A program made the translations under genes and the position numbers. Below are positions 39,059 to 47,203 of a stretch of DNA of 64,000 nucleotides, one piece after another; position 1 is the first letter of the stretch; each line of letters begins with the position of its first letter. This DNA comes from DATEPR01 sp036491115 (GTDB lineage: Bacteria > Actinomycetota > Actinomycetes > Mycobacteriales > Pseudonocardiaceae), in NCBI GenBank assembly GCA_036491115.1, contig DASXCQ010000078.1, positions 1 through 64,000 of the forward strand. The letters are read 5' to 3'. The notes below the pieces were generated by a model. It was given only the letters and a program-made list of their open reading frames with translations. It did no database searches and was not told the origin of the DNA.

Positions 39059-39520
39059 GTGGTCGCGAGCCAGAACCAACTCAGCACGTGGATGGAGCGG
39101 ATGGCCGCCCACCTCGTGGCGGAGGGCATTCCGCTGATCGGCGGCCGGATTCTGGCCTACCTGCTGGTCTGCGACCCCGATGAGCGCACCGCGGCGGAGC
39201 TGTCCGAGGAGCTGGAGGCGAGCACCGGCTCGGTCAGCACCAACCTCAAGCTGCTGGTGAACAGCGGCCTGGTGGTGCGGACGACCCGGCGCGGCCGGCA
39301 GGCGGCGCAGTACCGGGCGGACGCACCGGCCTGGGCGAATCTGATCCGGCGGCGGTTGGACGCGCTGGCCGGGTTGCGCGGGTTGTCCGCCTCGGGCCTG
39401 CGGCTGCTGTCCGGTGATCCGCACCGGGCGTTGCGGTTGCGGACGGTGGACGAGTTCCAGGGCTGGTTCGCCGGGGAGGTCCCGGAGTTGTGGGAGCGCC
39501 GGCCGGCGCCGCCGCGCTGA
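39059..39520 (+). CDS. MarR/GbsR-like winged-helix transcriptional regulator
   Basis: 153 residues with a winged-helix DNA-binding domain: IPLIGGRILAYLLVCDPDER, then TAAELSEELEASTGSVSTNL (recognition helix) and a basic wing (VVRTTRRGRQAAQYR). The C-terminal helices probably dimerise. GTG 39059 has GTGGAGGAC about 6 nt upstream. It is transcribed away from the two-TM/cupin set and is the obvious candidate regulator of that set; its 3' end converges on ctaA with 2 bp between them. Confidence 0.8.
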   Translation: MVASQNQLSTWMERMAAHLVAEGIPLIGGRILAYLLVCDPDERTAAELSEELEASTGSVSTNLKLLVNSGLVVRTTRRGRQAAQYRADAPAWANLIRRRLDALAGLRGLSASGLRLLSGDPHRALRLRTVDEFQGWFAGEVPELWERRPAPPR

Positions 39521-39522
39521 AC

Positions 39523-40491
39523 TCAGGCGGTGGCGGCAGGTTCGACGGTCGGTGCCGGGGTGGTGGTGGGTAGCAGCGGGCCACGGTCGCGGGACGCGCA
39601 CCACAGCGCGGCCATCGCGGCCACCACCAGCGTCGAGCCGAGCACGTGCAGGATGACCAGCACGTCCGGTACGCCGAGGAAGTACTGCACCAGGCCCAGC
39701 GCGCCCTGCGCCGCCACCACGGCCACGAAGATCCGGTAGCGCCGCCAGATCGCGGGCGTGCCACCGGCGATGCGCAGCGCGAAACCGAGCGCCGCCATCA
39801 TGCCGACCAGGATGAACACGATGTCCGCGTGCGCCTGGGCCAGGTTGGCCACCGGGACGTCCAGGCGGGGTGTGTGGATGTCGCCCGCGTGCGGGCCGGC
39901 GGCGGTGACCAGCGTGCCGGCCACCAGCACCGCGGCCACGTCGAGCGCCATCGCCACCTGGAGGGCGCGCAGCGGCCGGGGGATGAGCGGCCGGGCCGGT
40001 TCGTCGCCCTCGTCGATCGCCTTGAGCAGCAGCACGGCCAGCCACACCAGGCCGGGTGAGGGCAGGAAGTGCAGGCAGACCGTCCACCAGCTCAGCTTGG
40101 TGAGCACCGTGATGCCGCCGATCACCGCCTGCAGCACGACACCCAACGGCATCGTCAGGGCCAGCAGGATGTGCCGGCGGCGATGCGGCCTGGTCAGCAG
40201 CGCGGCCAGGAACACCAGCGCGGCGAGCACCCCGACGACGCCGCCGAGCAACCGGTTGGAGAACTCGATCCACTGGTGCAGCTGACCGAGCTCGGGATGC
40301 GCGACGGGCACCAGGCTGCCGCCGGAGCAGTCCGGCCACGTCGGACAGCCCAGGCCGGACTCGGAGACCCGCACGATCGAACCGGTGACCGTGATCCCGC
40401 ACTGCGCCACCACGTTGCTGATCGCGAGCACGCGCAGCGCCCGCACAGGGGGCGAGGGAAGAGTGGACCACCACCGCGACGGGACCGACAC
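39523..40491 (-). CDS. ctaA: Heme A synthase CtaA
   Basis: Oxidises heme O to heme A in the membrane. 322 residues, about eight TM helices, with the paired cysteines and motif VSESGLGCPTWPDCSGG and heme-ligand histidines in QLHQWIEFSNR, VCLHFLPS, AHADIVF and VILHVLGST. The frame is open to 40629, but GTG 40491 (M-S-V-P-S-R-W-W) has a TACCAT hexamer exactly 6 nt upstream and gives the normal length. Confidence 0.93.
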   Translation of the reverse strand: MSVPSRWWSTLPSPPVRALRVLAISNVVAQCGITVTGSIVRVSESGLGCPTWPDCSGGSLVPVAHPELGQLHQWIEFSNRLLGGVVGVLAALVFLAALLTRPHRRRHILLALTMPLGVVLQAVIGGITVLTKLSWWTVCLHFLPSPGLVWLAVLLLKAIDEGDEPARPLIPRPLRALQVAMALDVAAVLVAGTLVTAAGPHAGDIHTPRLDVPVANLAQAHADIVFILVGMMAALGFALRIAGGTPAIWRRYRIFVAVVAAQGALGLVQYFLGVPDVLVILHVLGSTLVVAAMAALWCASRDRGPLLPTTTPAPTVEPAATA

Positions 40492-40503
40492 GAATCGATG
40501 GTA
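40492..40503 (-). promoter_or_regulatory. Leaderless promoter of ctaA (TACCAT, then 6 nt)
   Basis: Minus-strand TACCAT (40503-40498), then CGATTC, then GTG at 40491. The exact 6-nt spacing matches the other leaderless candidates in the window. No good -35. Confidence 0.45.
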
Positions 40504-40691
40504 GGCGGCGCCGCCCGACCGGCTCCGGCGGCCCGCACCGGTTGTGACAGGGGGCACCGGCACGATGTCGTCACCCGGCCGGGGAGAGTCCGCGGACCCG
40601 CCCTGATCAGGTGACATTCGGCCCTTCACGGCACTGGTTGACTTGACCAGGCTGGGCCCCCGAGGGCAGACCTACAGGGAGCTGATCAAGC

Positions 40692-41456
40692 ATGGAGAAG
40701 ACGTCCTACCAGCCAGGAACACCGTCCTGGGTGGATCTCAGTGCCACCGATCCCAATGCCGCAGCGGAGTTCTACTCGGCGATCTTCGGCTGGCACGTGC
40801 CGGAGGGCATGCCCGAGGCGGGCGGTTACCGGATCGCCGAACTGCGGGGCGTGCCGGTCGCCGGCATCGGCCCGCAGATGCAGCCGGGCATGCCGCCCAA
40901 CTGGGCCACCTACGTCGACACCGCGGACGTCGACGCCACCGCCAAGCTCGTCGCGGACGCGGGCGGCCAGACGTACATGGCGCCGATGGACGTGATGGAC
41001 GCGGGCCGCATGGCCGTGTTCGCCGACCCGACGGGTGCGGCGTTCAGCGCGTGGCAGGCGGGCCAGCACAAGGGTGCCGGCATCGTGAACGAGCCGGGCT
41101 CGCTGTCCTGGAACGAGTTGGCCACCCGCCAGCCGGAGGCGGCGATCCCGTTCTACCAGCAGGTGTTCGGCTGGGAGGGCCAGACCCACGACATGGGCGG
41201 CGGGATGATCTACACCGAGTGGCTGCTGGACGGCCAGTCGGTCGGTGGCATGTCGCCGATGGACGACAGCATCCCGGCCGAGGTGCCGCCGCACTGGCGG
41301 GTGTACTTCGCCGTGGGCGACACCGACGCGACCGTCGCGAAGGTGACGGAGCGGGGCGGTTCGGTCGTCGTGCCGCCGATGGACATCCCACAGGGCCGGT
41401 TCGCCATGTTGACCGACCCGCAGGGTGCCGCGTTCAACGTGATCCAGCTGCCCTGA
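40692..41456 (+). CDS. VOC family protein, two glyoxalase-like domains
   Basis: 254 residues made of two similar vicinal-oxygen-chelate halves (about 5-120 and 130-254). Each starts with a WxxL/WNEL segment and a pattern like AAEFYSAIFGW or AIPFYQQVFGWEG, and each ends with FADPTGAAFSAWQ or LTDPQGAAFNVIQ. Related actinobacterial proteins are often annotated as glyoxalase or as antibiotic-resistance-like, but the substrate is unknown. GGGAG lies 10 nt before the ATG. Confidence 0.85.
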   Translation: MEKTSYQPGTPSWVDLSATDPNAAAEFYSAIFGWHVPEGMPEAGGYRIAELRGVPVAGIGPQMQPGMPPNWATYVDTADVDATAKLVADAGGQTYMAPMDVMDAGRMAVFADPTGAAFSAWQAGQHKGAGIVNEPGSLSWNELATRQPEAAIPFYQQVFGWEGQTHDMGGGMIYTEWLLDGQSVGGMSPMDDSIPAEVPPHWRVYFAVGDTDATVAKVTERGGSVVVPPMDIPQGRFAMLTDPQGAAFNVIQLP

Positions 41457-41459
41457 CCG

Positions 41460-42242
41460 TCAGGTGAGTTTGGTGGTGCGGGTGGCGGCGAGGGTCGCCA
41501 CCGCACCCCAGGCCAGGAGCACCACGACCGGCTGCCACAGCGGGGTGGTGCCCTTGCCCAGGGCCGAGTAGAGGCCCTGCGCGAGCGCGGTCGACGGCAG
41601 CACGATCGCGGCGCCGATGTCGTCCTGGGCGGACGTGGCGATGGTCGCGCCCGCGGCCAGCACCAGCACGAACCAGATGACGTTGGCCAGCGCCAGCACG
41701 ATCTCCGCGCGCAGCGACCCGCCCAGCAGCACGCCCAGGGCGCCGAACGCCAACGTGCCCAGCACCACCAGCAGCACGGCCGCGCCGATGCCGGCCGCCT
41801 GCGGGTGCCAGCCGAACGCGGCAGCGACCACGCCCAGCACGACGATCTGGATCACCACCACGGCGGCAGCGGCCGTCATCCGGCCGGCCACGATGAGCCA
41901 GCGGGGGATCGCGGTGGCGGCCAGGCGCTTGAGCACGCCGTACCGGCGGTCGAAGCCCAAGGCGATGGCCTGGCTGGTGAACGCGGACGACATGATCGCC
42001 AGCGCGATGATCCTCGGCGTGAGCGAGTCGATCCGGGGCTCGGTGATCGGGATCGCGGTCAGCACGGTGAGGCCGACCAGCAGCGCCAGCGGGATGAGCA
42101 GGGTGAGCAGCACCTGCTCGCCGTTGCGCAACGCCAGCAGTGTCTCGGTCCTGGCCTGCGCGTAGAGCATGGCCGAGCGGCGGCCGGTGCCGGGCGCCGG
42201 GGTGAACGTGCCGGGTGCGAAGCGATGGGTGGCGGTGGTCAC
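41460..42242 (-). CDS. ABC-2 type transporter permease
   Basis: 260 residues with six hydrophobic segments in the ABC-2 pattern (LLTLLIPLALLVGLTVLTAI in the first, AGRMTAAAAVVVIQIVVLGV in the third). GTG 42242 overlaps the stop of the ATPase gene (GTGA), so both subunits are coupled. Synteny with mycobacterial Rv1457c-Rv1458c next to ctaA suggests a conserved exporter, substrate unknown. Confidence 0.92.
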   Translation of the reverse strand: MTTATHRFAPGTFTPAPGTGRRSAMLYAQARTETLLALRNGEQVLLTLLIPLALLVGLTVLTAIPITEPRIDSLTPRIIALAIMSSAFTSQAIALGFDRRYGVLKRLAATAIPRWLIVAGRMTAAAAVVVIQIVVLGVVAAAFGWHPQAAGIGAAVLLVVLGTLAFGALGVLLGGSLRAEIVLALANVIWFVLVLAAGATIATSAQDDIGAAIVLPSTALAQGLYSALGKGTTPLWQPVVVLLAWGAVATLAATRTTKLT

Positions 42243-43183
42243 GACCGCAACTCCCGTCCGGTCAGGTCGAGGAACACGTCTTCCAGGCTGCGCCTGGCGA
42301 TCTGCAACGCGTCGGCGAGCACGCCCTGCTGGGCGCACCAGGCCGTCACGGTGGACACGACCTGCGGGCTGATCGGGCCGCTCACCTGGTAGGAGCCCGC
42401 CGTCACCTCGACCGCGACGCAGCCCTCGGGCAGTGCGGTGACCAGCAGGCTCAGCGGCAGGCCGGCCGTGGCGTGGAAGGTGAGCCGCTGGTCGTCCGCG
42501 GCGACCGCGGTGAGTTCGGCCGGGCTGCCGGCCGCGGCCACCCGGCCCCGGTCGATGATCACCACGTGGTCGGCCAGCGCCTCGGCCTCCTCCATCAGGT
42601 GCGTGGTGAGCAGGACGCTGACGCCGTCCAGGCGCAGCGCGTCGACCAGATCCCACACCAGGCGCCGGGCCTGGGGGTCCATGCCGGCGGTCGGTTCGTC
42701 CAGGAAGACCAGTTCCGGCCGGCCGACCAGCGCGCAGGCCAGGGACAGCCGCTGCTGCTGGCCGCCGGACAGGCGTTTGTACGGGGTGCGGCGGGCGGGA
42801 CCGAGTCCGAGCACGTCCAGCAGCCACTCCGGGTCCAGCGGGTGGGCGGCGCAGGAGGCGACGATGCGCAGCATCTCGTCGGCCCGCACGCCCGGGTAGG
42901 CGCCGCCGCCCTGTGGCATCACGCCGATCCTGGGCCGCAGCGCGGCACCCTGGGTGGCCGGGTCGAGTCCGAGCACCCGGACGGTGCCGGCGTCGCCGGT
43001 GCGGAAGCCCTCGCAGATCTCCACGGTGGTGGTCTTGCCGGCGCCGTTCGGTCCGAGCAGCGCGAGCACGGCGCCGACGGGCAGGCGCAAGTGCAGGCCG
43101 TCGACCGCCGTGGTGCTCCCGTATCGCTTCACCAGTCCGGACACGTCCACGGCCGGACTCGCGGTTCTGCCTGCCACCACCAC
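42239..43183 (-). CDS. ABC transporter ATP-binding protein
   Basis: 314 residues: Walker A GPNGAGKTTTVE, Q-loop VMPQGGGAYPG, signature LSGGQQQRLSLA, Walker B LVFLDEPTAGMD, and H-loop TTHLMEEAE; a C-terminal extension of about 80 residues follows, as in drug-exporter ATPases. GTG 43183 is one of three consecutive GTG codons. A TAGGCT hexamer (43197-43192) lies 8 nt before it and contains the TAG stop of mptB, so the transcript may start almost at the gene. Confidence 0.93.
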   Translation of the reverse strand: MVVAGRTASPAVDVSGLVKRYGSTTAVDGLHLRLPVGAVLALLGPNGAGKTTTVEICEGFRTGDAGTVRVLGLDPATQGAALRPRIGVMPQGGGAYPGVRADEMLRIVASCAAHPLDPEWLLDVLGLGPARRTPYKRLSGGQQQRLSLACALVGRPELVFLDEPTAGMDPQARRLVWDLVDALRLDGVSVLLTTHLMEEAEALADHVVIIDRGRVAAAGSPAELTAVAADDQRLTFHATAGLPLSLLVTALPEGCVAVEVTAGSYQVSGPISPQVVSTVTAWCAQQGVLADALQIARRSLEDVFLDLTGRELRS

Positions 43184-43194
43184 GAAGGACAAGC

Positions 43195-44907
43195 CTAGGC
43201 CGTGGGCCGGGTCACGCCCTCGCCTGGACCGGTTTGGGTCTCCACTTCGGGCACGTCGTGTGGAGACGGGTCGCGCCAGGGCAGCAGCGGCACCGACTTC
43301 CGCACCAGGAACACCGCGATGGCGAGCACGGTCGCGGCGGCCACGTAGGCGTCCGGGAGCGTGTAGGTGTGGCCGTCGAACGAGCCACCGGTGGAGGGCA
43401 GGATCATGGCCACCACGGCGCTCAGCCAGACGGTGAAGGTGCGCAGGCGCGACTCGCCCAGGCCGATGGCCAGCGGGATCGACGCCCACAGCAGGTACCA
43501 GGCCTGCACAGTGGCGCCGAGGATCACCACCACGCCCAGGCACAGGCCCAGCCCCAGCATCGGCTGCAGCCGGCCCTTCCACGTGTCCCACAACAACTTC
43601 ACCGTGATCACGACGGTGGCCAACTCGCCGATCGTCCGCATGATGGCGATCGTGCTGTCGGTGTGGTTGCCGACACCGAACAGGATGCCGACGCTGCCGG
43701 CGAGCAGGCCGACACCGGTCATCGGGGATTCCCAGCTCTTCACGACGCCGTTGGTGCCCAGCGCGCCGATCCAGCCGAAACCCAGCCCGGTGCCCATCGA
43801 GATCGCCACCGTGATCACGCCGAACACGGCCAGCAGCAGCACGCTCGCCGCCACCAGATGTCGGGGCTTCGCACCCCAGCGCCTGGCCACCAGCACCGCG
43901 AGGAAGCCCAGCGCGGGCGCCGCGGAGAACTTGACCGCCGTGCCCAGCGTGATCACCGAGGCGCCGGCCAGCAGCCAGAGCAGTTCCGGTCGGGTCACCG
44001 GCGGCACCGGCATGCCCGGTCCGACCCTGGGCATCCGGCGCAGCGCGAGCTCGAACCCGGCGAGCATCAGGCCGATCATCAGGGCCTCGTTGTGCGAGCC
44101 GATCACCAGGTGCCACAGCACCAGCGGGTTGGCCACGCCCAGCCACAGCGCGCTGACCTTCGGCACACCGCAGCGCTGCGCCAGCCGGGGCACCGCCCAC
44201 ACGATCAGGGCGATGCCGATCAGTTCCAGCAGCCGTTGAAGGTAGACGCCAGTGACGACGTGGTTGCCGGACAGGAAGGTGACGGCCCGCCCGATGGTGA
44301 TGAACAGCGGCCCGTACGGGGCCGGGGTGTCCCGCCAGATGGTGGGTACACCCCTGGTCAGCGGGTCGGCGACGCCCAGCGCGGTGGCCGGGCCCAGCTT
44401 GTACGGGTTCAGCCCGAGCGCGGCGATCTTGCTCTGCGCCAGGTAGCTGTACACGTCCCTGCTGAACATCGGCGGCACGAACAGCAGCGGCACGCTCCAG
44501 GTGAGCATGATCCGCCGCACCTGGCCCCGGGACACCATCCGGGGCCGGCCGGGCCGCGCGAACCGGGCCACCCACAGCCAGCCCAGCACGATCATCGCCA
44601 TGCCGGCGAACGCCAGCGCCAGGGCCACCGTCGGCATCCGGGAGAACAGCCCCAGCACCGGTACGGTGGTCAGCGGGTTGAACACCGGCGACGCGGCGGC
44701 GCCGAGCGAGCCTGCGGCCAGCAGCAGCGCGCCGACCGTGCCGAACCGGCGGATCACGTCGAGCTGGCGGGTCTCCGCCCGGTCCAGCGGTGGCGGTTCC
44801 GCCGGGGTGGTCGGCGGGGCCGGGCTGTCGGCGATCGGTTCGGTGCTCGGGTCGGCGTGCGGCGGCCCGCCCACCGGCCGGGGCCGCTCCGTCTCACCCA
44901 TCACCAC
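43195..44907 (-). CDS. mptB: Polyprenol-phosphomannose-dependent alpha-(1,6)-mannosyltransferase (MptB-like)
   Basis: GT-C glycosyltransferase, 570 residues, with a proline-rich cytoplasmic N-terminus (about 50 residues) and roughly 12-13 TM helices. The catalytic-type aspartate is in the first loop (PPMFSRDVYSYLAQ), followed by GLNPYKLGP. In mycobacteria MptB starts the mannan core of lipoarabinomannan using decaprenyl-phosphomannose. The position between sufR and the ABC exporter matches Rv1459c. The start may be GTG 44907, ATG 44901 or GTG 44904; the first fits the leaderless promoter. Confidence 0.88.
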   Translation of the reverse strand: MVMGETERPRPVGGPPHADPSTEPIADSPAPPTTPAEPPPLDRAETRQLDVIRRFGTVGALLLAAGSLGAAASPVFNPLTTVPVLGLFSRMPTVALALAFAGMAMIVLGWLWVARFARPGRPRMVSRGQVRRIMLTWSVPLLFVPPMFSRDVYSYLAQSKIAALGLNPYKLGPATALGVADPLTRGVPTIWRDTPAPYGPLFITIGRAVTFLSGNHVVTGVYLQRLLELIGIALIVWAVPRLAQRCGVPKVSALWLGVANPLVLWHLVIGSHNEALMIGLMLAGFELALRRMPRVGPGMPVPPVTRPELLWLLAGASVITLGTAVKFSAAPALGFLAVLVARRWGAKPRHLVAASVLLLAVFGVITVAISMGTGLGFGWIGALGTNGVVKSWESPMTGVGLLAGSVGILFGVGNHTDSTIAIMRTIGELATVVITVKLLWDTWKGRLQPMLGLGLCLGVVVILGATVQAWYLLWASIPLAIGLGESRLRTFTVWLSAVVAMILPSTGGSFDGHTYTLPDAYVAAATVLAIAVFLVRKSVPLLPWRDPSPHDVPEVETQTGPGEGVTRPTA

Positions 44908-44919
44908 GAGGTGAGCCTA
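44908..44919 (-). promoter_or_regulatory. Leaderless promoter of mptB (TAGGCT, then 6 nt)
   Basis: Minus-strand TAGGCT (44919-44914), CACCTC, then GTG at 44907. A possible -35 (CGACTC) is weak. Confidence 0.45.
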
Positions 44920-44968
44920 TCCACCTCCTGCCGCGCGGTGAGTCGGATCACGTCGACCCGCCCCACCT

Positions 44969-45007
44969 TTGCCCTCGTCCGGCAAATACGTCACACTTGT
45001 GTTGTGA
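44969..45007 (+). promoter_or_regulatory. sufR promoter with SufR operator overlapping the start codon
   Basis: TTGCCC (44969-44974), 17-bp spacer, CACACT (44992-44997), 6 nt, GTG start of sufR. ACACT-TGTGT-TGTGA at 44993-45007 fits ACACT-N5-TGTGA, the palindrome reported for M. tuberculosis SufR as I recall it. The operator covers the -10 and the start codon, so SufR binding would block its own leaderless transcript and the suf operon behind it. TACGTC (44987-44992) is an alternative -10. Confidence 0.7.
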
Positions 45008-45756
45008 AAAACGTCGGTGCTGGTCCCGGTGCCGTGCCAGGTGGCACGGCGGCTGGTCACGCCGACGGCCGGACCCGCCAGGCGGTGACCCAACTGCTGC
45101 TGGAGCGGGGCCCGGTGACCGCGGCACTGATCGCCGACGCGCTCGGCCTCAGCCCCGCCGCGGTGCGCAGGCACCTGGACGCGCTGGTCGCCGACGGCGA
45201 GGTCGGCACCAGGGAGGCGCCCCGGCGCGGTCGGCGGACCAGGGGCCGCCCGGCCAAGCTGTTCCTGCTCACCGAAGCCGGCCGGGCCAGGTTCGGCCAC
45301 GCCTACGACGATCTCGCCGTGTCCGCCCTGCGGTTCCTCGCCGACCGAGGCGGGGAGCAGGCCATCCGGGCGTTCGCGGAGAGTCGCGTCGAGGCCATGA
45401 TCGGCCGCCACCGCGACGAGATCGCCGCGCAGCCCGACCCGTCGGCCAGGACACGGTCCCTTGCCGACGCGCTGACCAGCGAGGGCTACGCTGCGTCAAC
45501 CCGAGACATCGGGTCGGGAGAGCAGCTGTGCCAGCACCACTGCCCGGTGGCGCACGTGGCCGCCGAGTTCCCGCAGCTGTGTGAGGCCGAGACGGCGGCG
45601 TTCGCCGGGCTGCTCGGCACGCACGTGCAACGCCTGGCCACCATCGCCCGCGGCGACGCGGCCTGCACCACACACGTCCCGACCGGACCGTTCCCGAACG
45701 CGGCCCGGCCGGAACACCCCGAACAGCAGAACGAGCACGGAGGGGAGTCCGGATGA
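45004..45756 (+). CDS. sufR: SufR, iron-sulfur-sensing repressor of the suf operon
   Basis: 250 residues. An N-terminal winged helix (TAALIADALGLSPAAVRRHL) with a basic wing (PRRGRRTRGRPAKLF) is followed by a C-terminal cluster-binding part with C176 and C180 (EQLCQHHCPVAHVA), C193 (FPQLCEAE) and C221. It should bind a [4Fe-4S] cluster and repress sufBDCSUT when clusters are plentiful. The stop overlaps the sufB ATG (ATGA). Confidence 0.93.
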   Translation: MKNVGAGPGAVPGGTAAGHADGRTRQAVTQLLLERGPVTAALIADALGLSPAAVRRHLDALVADGEVGTREAPRRGRRTRGRPAKLFLLTEAGRARFGHAYDDLAVSALRFLADRGGEQAIRAFAESRVEAMIGRHRDEIAAQPDPSARTRSLADALTSEGYAASTRDIGSGEQLCQHHCPVAHVAAEFPQLCEAETAAFAGLLGTHVQRLATIARGDAACTTHVPTGPFPNAARPEHPEQQNEHGGESG

Positions 45757-47201
45757 CGACCGCTGCGGAGCAGCGCACGCCCACCACGCAACCGATGACC
45801 CAGGACGAGACGATCGCGTCCATCGGGCGGTATTCCTACGGCTGGGCGGACTCGGACGCCGCAGGTGCCAGCGCCCGGCGCGGCCTGAGCGAGGACGTGG
45901 TCAGGGACATCTCGGCCAAGAAGAACGAGCCGGAGTGGATGCTCGAGGCGCGCCTGAAGGCGCTGCGCCTGTTCGAGCGCAAGCCGATGCCCAACTGGGG
46001 CGCCGACCTGTCCGGCATCAACTTCGACACCATCAAGTACTTCGTCCGGTCCACCGAGCAGCAGGCCGCGAGCTGGGACGAACTGCCCGAGGACATCAAG
46101 AACACCTACGACCGGCTGGGCATCCCGGAGGCGGAGAAGCAGCGCCTGATCGCCGGTGTCGCCGCCCAGTACGAGTCCGAGGTCGTCTACCACAAGATCC
46201 GCGAGGACCTGGAGTCGCAGGGCGTCCTGTTCCTGGACACCGACACCGGCCTGCGCGAGCACCCTGAGCTCTTCCAGGAGTACTTCGGCTCGGTGATTCC
46301 GGCCGGGGACAACAAGTTCTCCGCGCTGAACACCGCGGTGTGGTCCGGCGGCAGCTTCATCTACGTGCCGAAGGGCGTGCACGTGGACATCCCGCTGCAG
46401 GCCTACTTCCGCATCAACACCGAGAACATGGGCCAGTTCGAGCGGACGCTGATCATCGTCGACGAGGACGCCTACGTCCACTACGTCGAGGGCTGCACCG
46501 CGCCGATCTACAAGTCCGACTCGCTGCACTCGGCCGTCGTGGAGATCATCGTCAAGAAGGGCGGCCGGTGCCGCTACACGACGATCCAGAACTGGTCGAA
46601 CAACGTCTACAACCTGGTCACCAAGCGCGCCAAGGCCGAAGAGGGCGCGACCATGGAGTGGATCGACGGCAACCTCGGCTCCAAGGTCACCATGAAGTAC
46701 CCGTCGGTGTTCCTGATGGGCGAGCACGCGCACGGCGAGGTGCTGTCCATCGCGTTCGCCGGTGAGGGCCAGCACCAGGATGCCGGCTCGAAGATGGTGC
46801 ACATGGCGCCGCACACGACCTCGACGATCGTGTCCAAGTCGGTCGCCAGGGGCGGTGGCCGGACCTCCTACCGGGGTCTGGTGCAGATCAACAAGCGGGC
46901 GCACCACTCCAAGTCGACGGTCAAGTGCGACGCGCTGCTGGTGGACACCATCAGCCGCAGCGACACCTACCCGTACGTGGACATCCGCGAGGACGACGTG
47001 TCGATGGGTCACGAGGCCACGGTCTCCAAGATCAGCGACGACCAGTTGTTCTACCTCATGTCCAGGGGCCTCACCGAGGACGAGGCGATGGCCATGGTGG
47101 TGCGCGGGTTCATCGAGCCGATCGCCCGCGAACTGCCCATGGAGTACGCGCTGGAACTGAACCGCCTGATCGAGCTGCAGATGGAAGGGGCCGTCGGCTG
47201 A
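45753..47201 (+). CDS. sufB: Fe-S cluster assembly scaffold SufB
   Basis: 482 residues; the family core is complete: GVHVDIPLQAYFRIN, VEGCTAPIYKSDSLHSAVVE with the scaffold cysteine, HAHGEVLSIAFAGEGQHQDAG, and the C-terminal ARELPMEYALELNRL. No intein interrupts the gene, unlike SufB of M. tuberculosis. It works with SufC and SufD as the cluster scaffold. sufD follows after 2 bp. Confidence 0.97.
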   Translation: MTTAAEQRTPTTQPMTQDETIASIGRYSYGWADSDAAGASARRGLSEDVVRDISAKKNEPEWMLEARLKALRLFERKPMPNWGADLSGINFDTIKYFVRSTEQQAASWDELPEDIKNTYDRLGIPEAEKQRLIAGVAAQYESEVVYHKIREDLESQGVLFLDTDTGLREHPELFQEYFGSVIPAGDNKFSALNTAVWSGGSFIYVPKGVHVDIPLQAYFRINTENMGQFERTLIIVDEDAYVHYVEGCTAPIYKSDSLHSAVVEIIVKKGGRCRYTTIQNWSNNVYNLVTKRAKAEEGATMEWIDGNLGSKVTMKYPSVFLMGEHAHGEVLSIAFAGEGQHQDAGSKMVHMAPHTTSTIVSKSVARGGGRTSYRGLVQINKRAHHSKSTVKCDALLVDTISRSDTYPYVDIREDDVSMGHEATVSKISDDQLFYLMSRGLTEDEAMAMVVRGFIEPIARELPMEYALELNRLIELQMEGAVG

Positions 47202-47203
47202 CC

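Noticed and set aside
43184..44575. Upstream extension of the ABC ATPase frame through mptB
   Set aside because: Shadow of mptB; the ATPase begins at the GTG cluster near 43183.
42913..45003. Upstream extension of the sufR frame by about 700 residues
   Set aside because: Antisense shadow of mptB and the ATPase; sufR has its own promoter and start at 45004.
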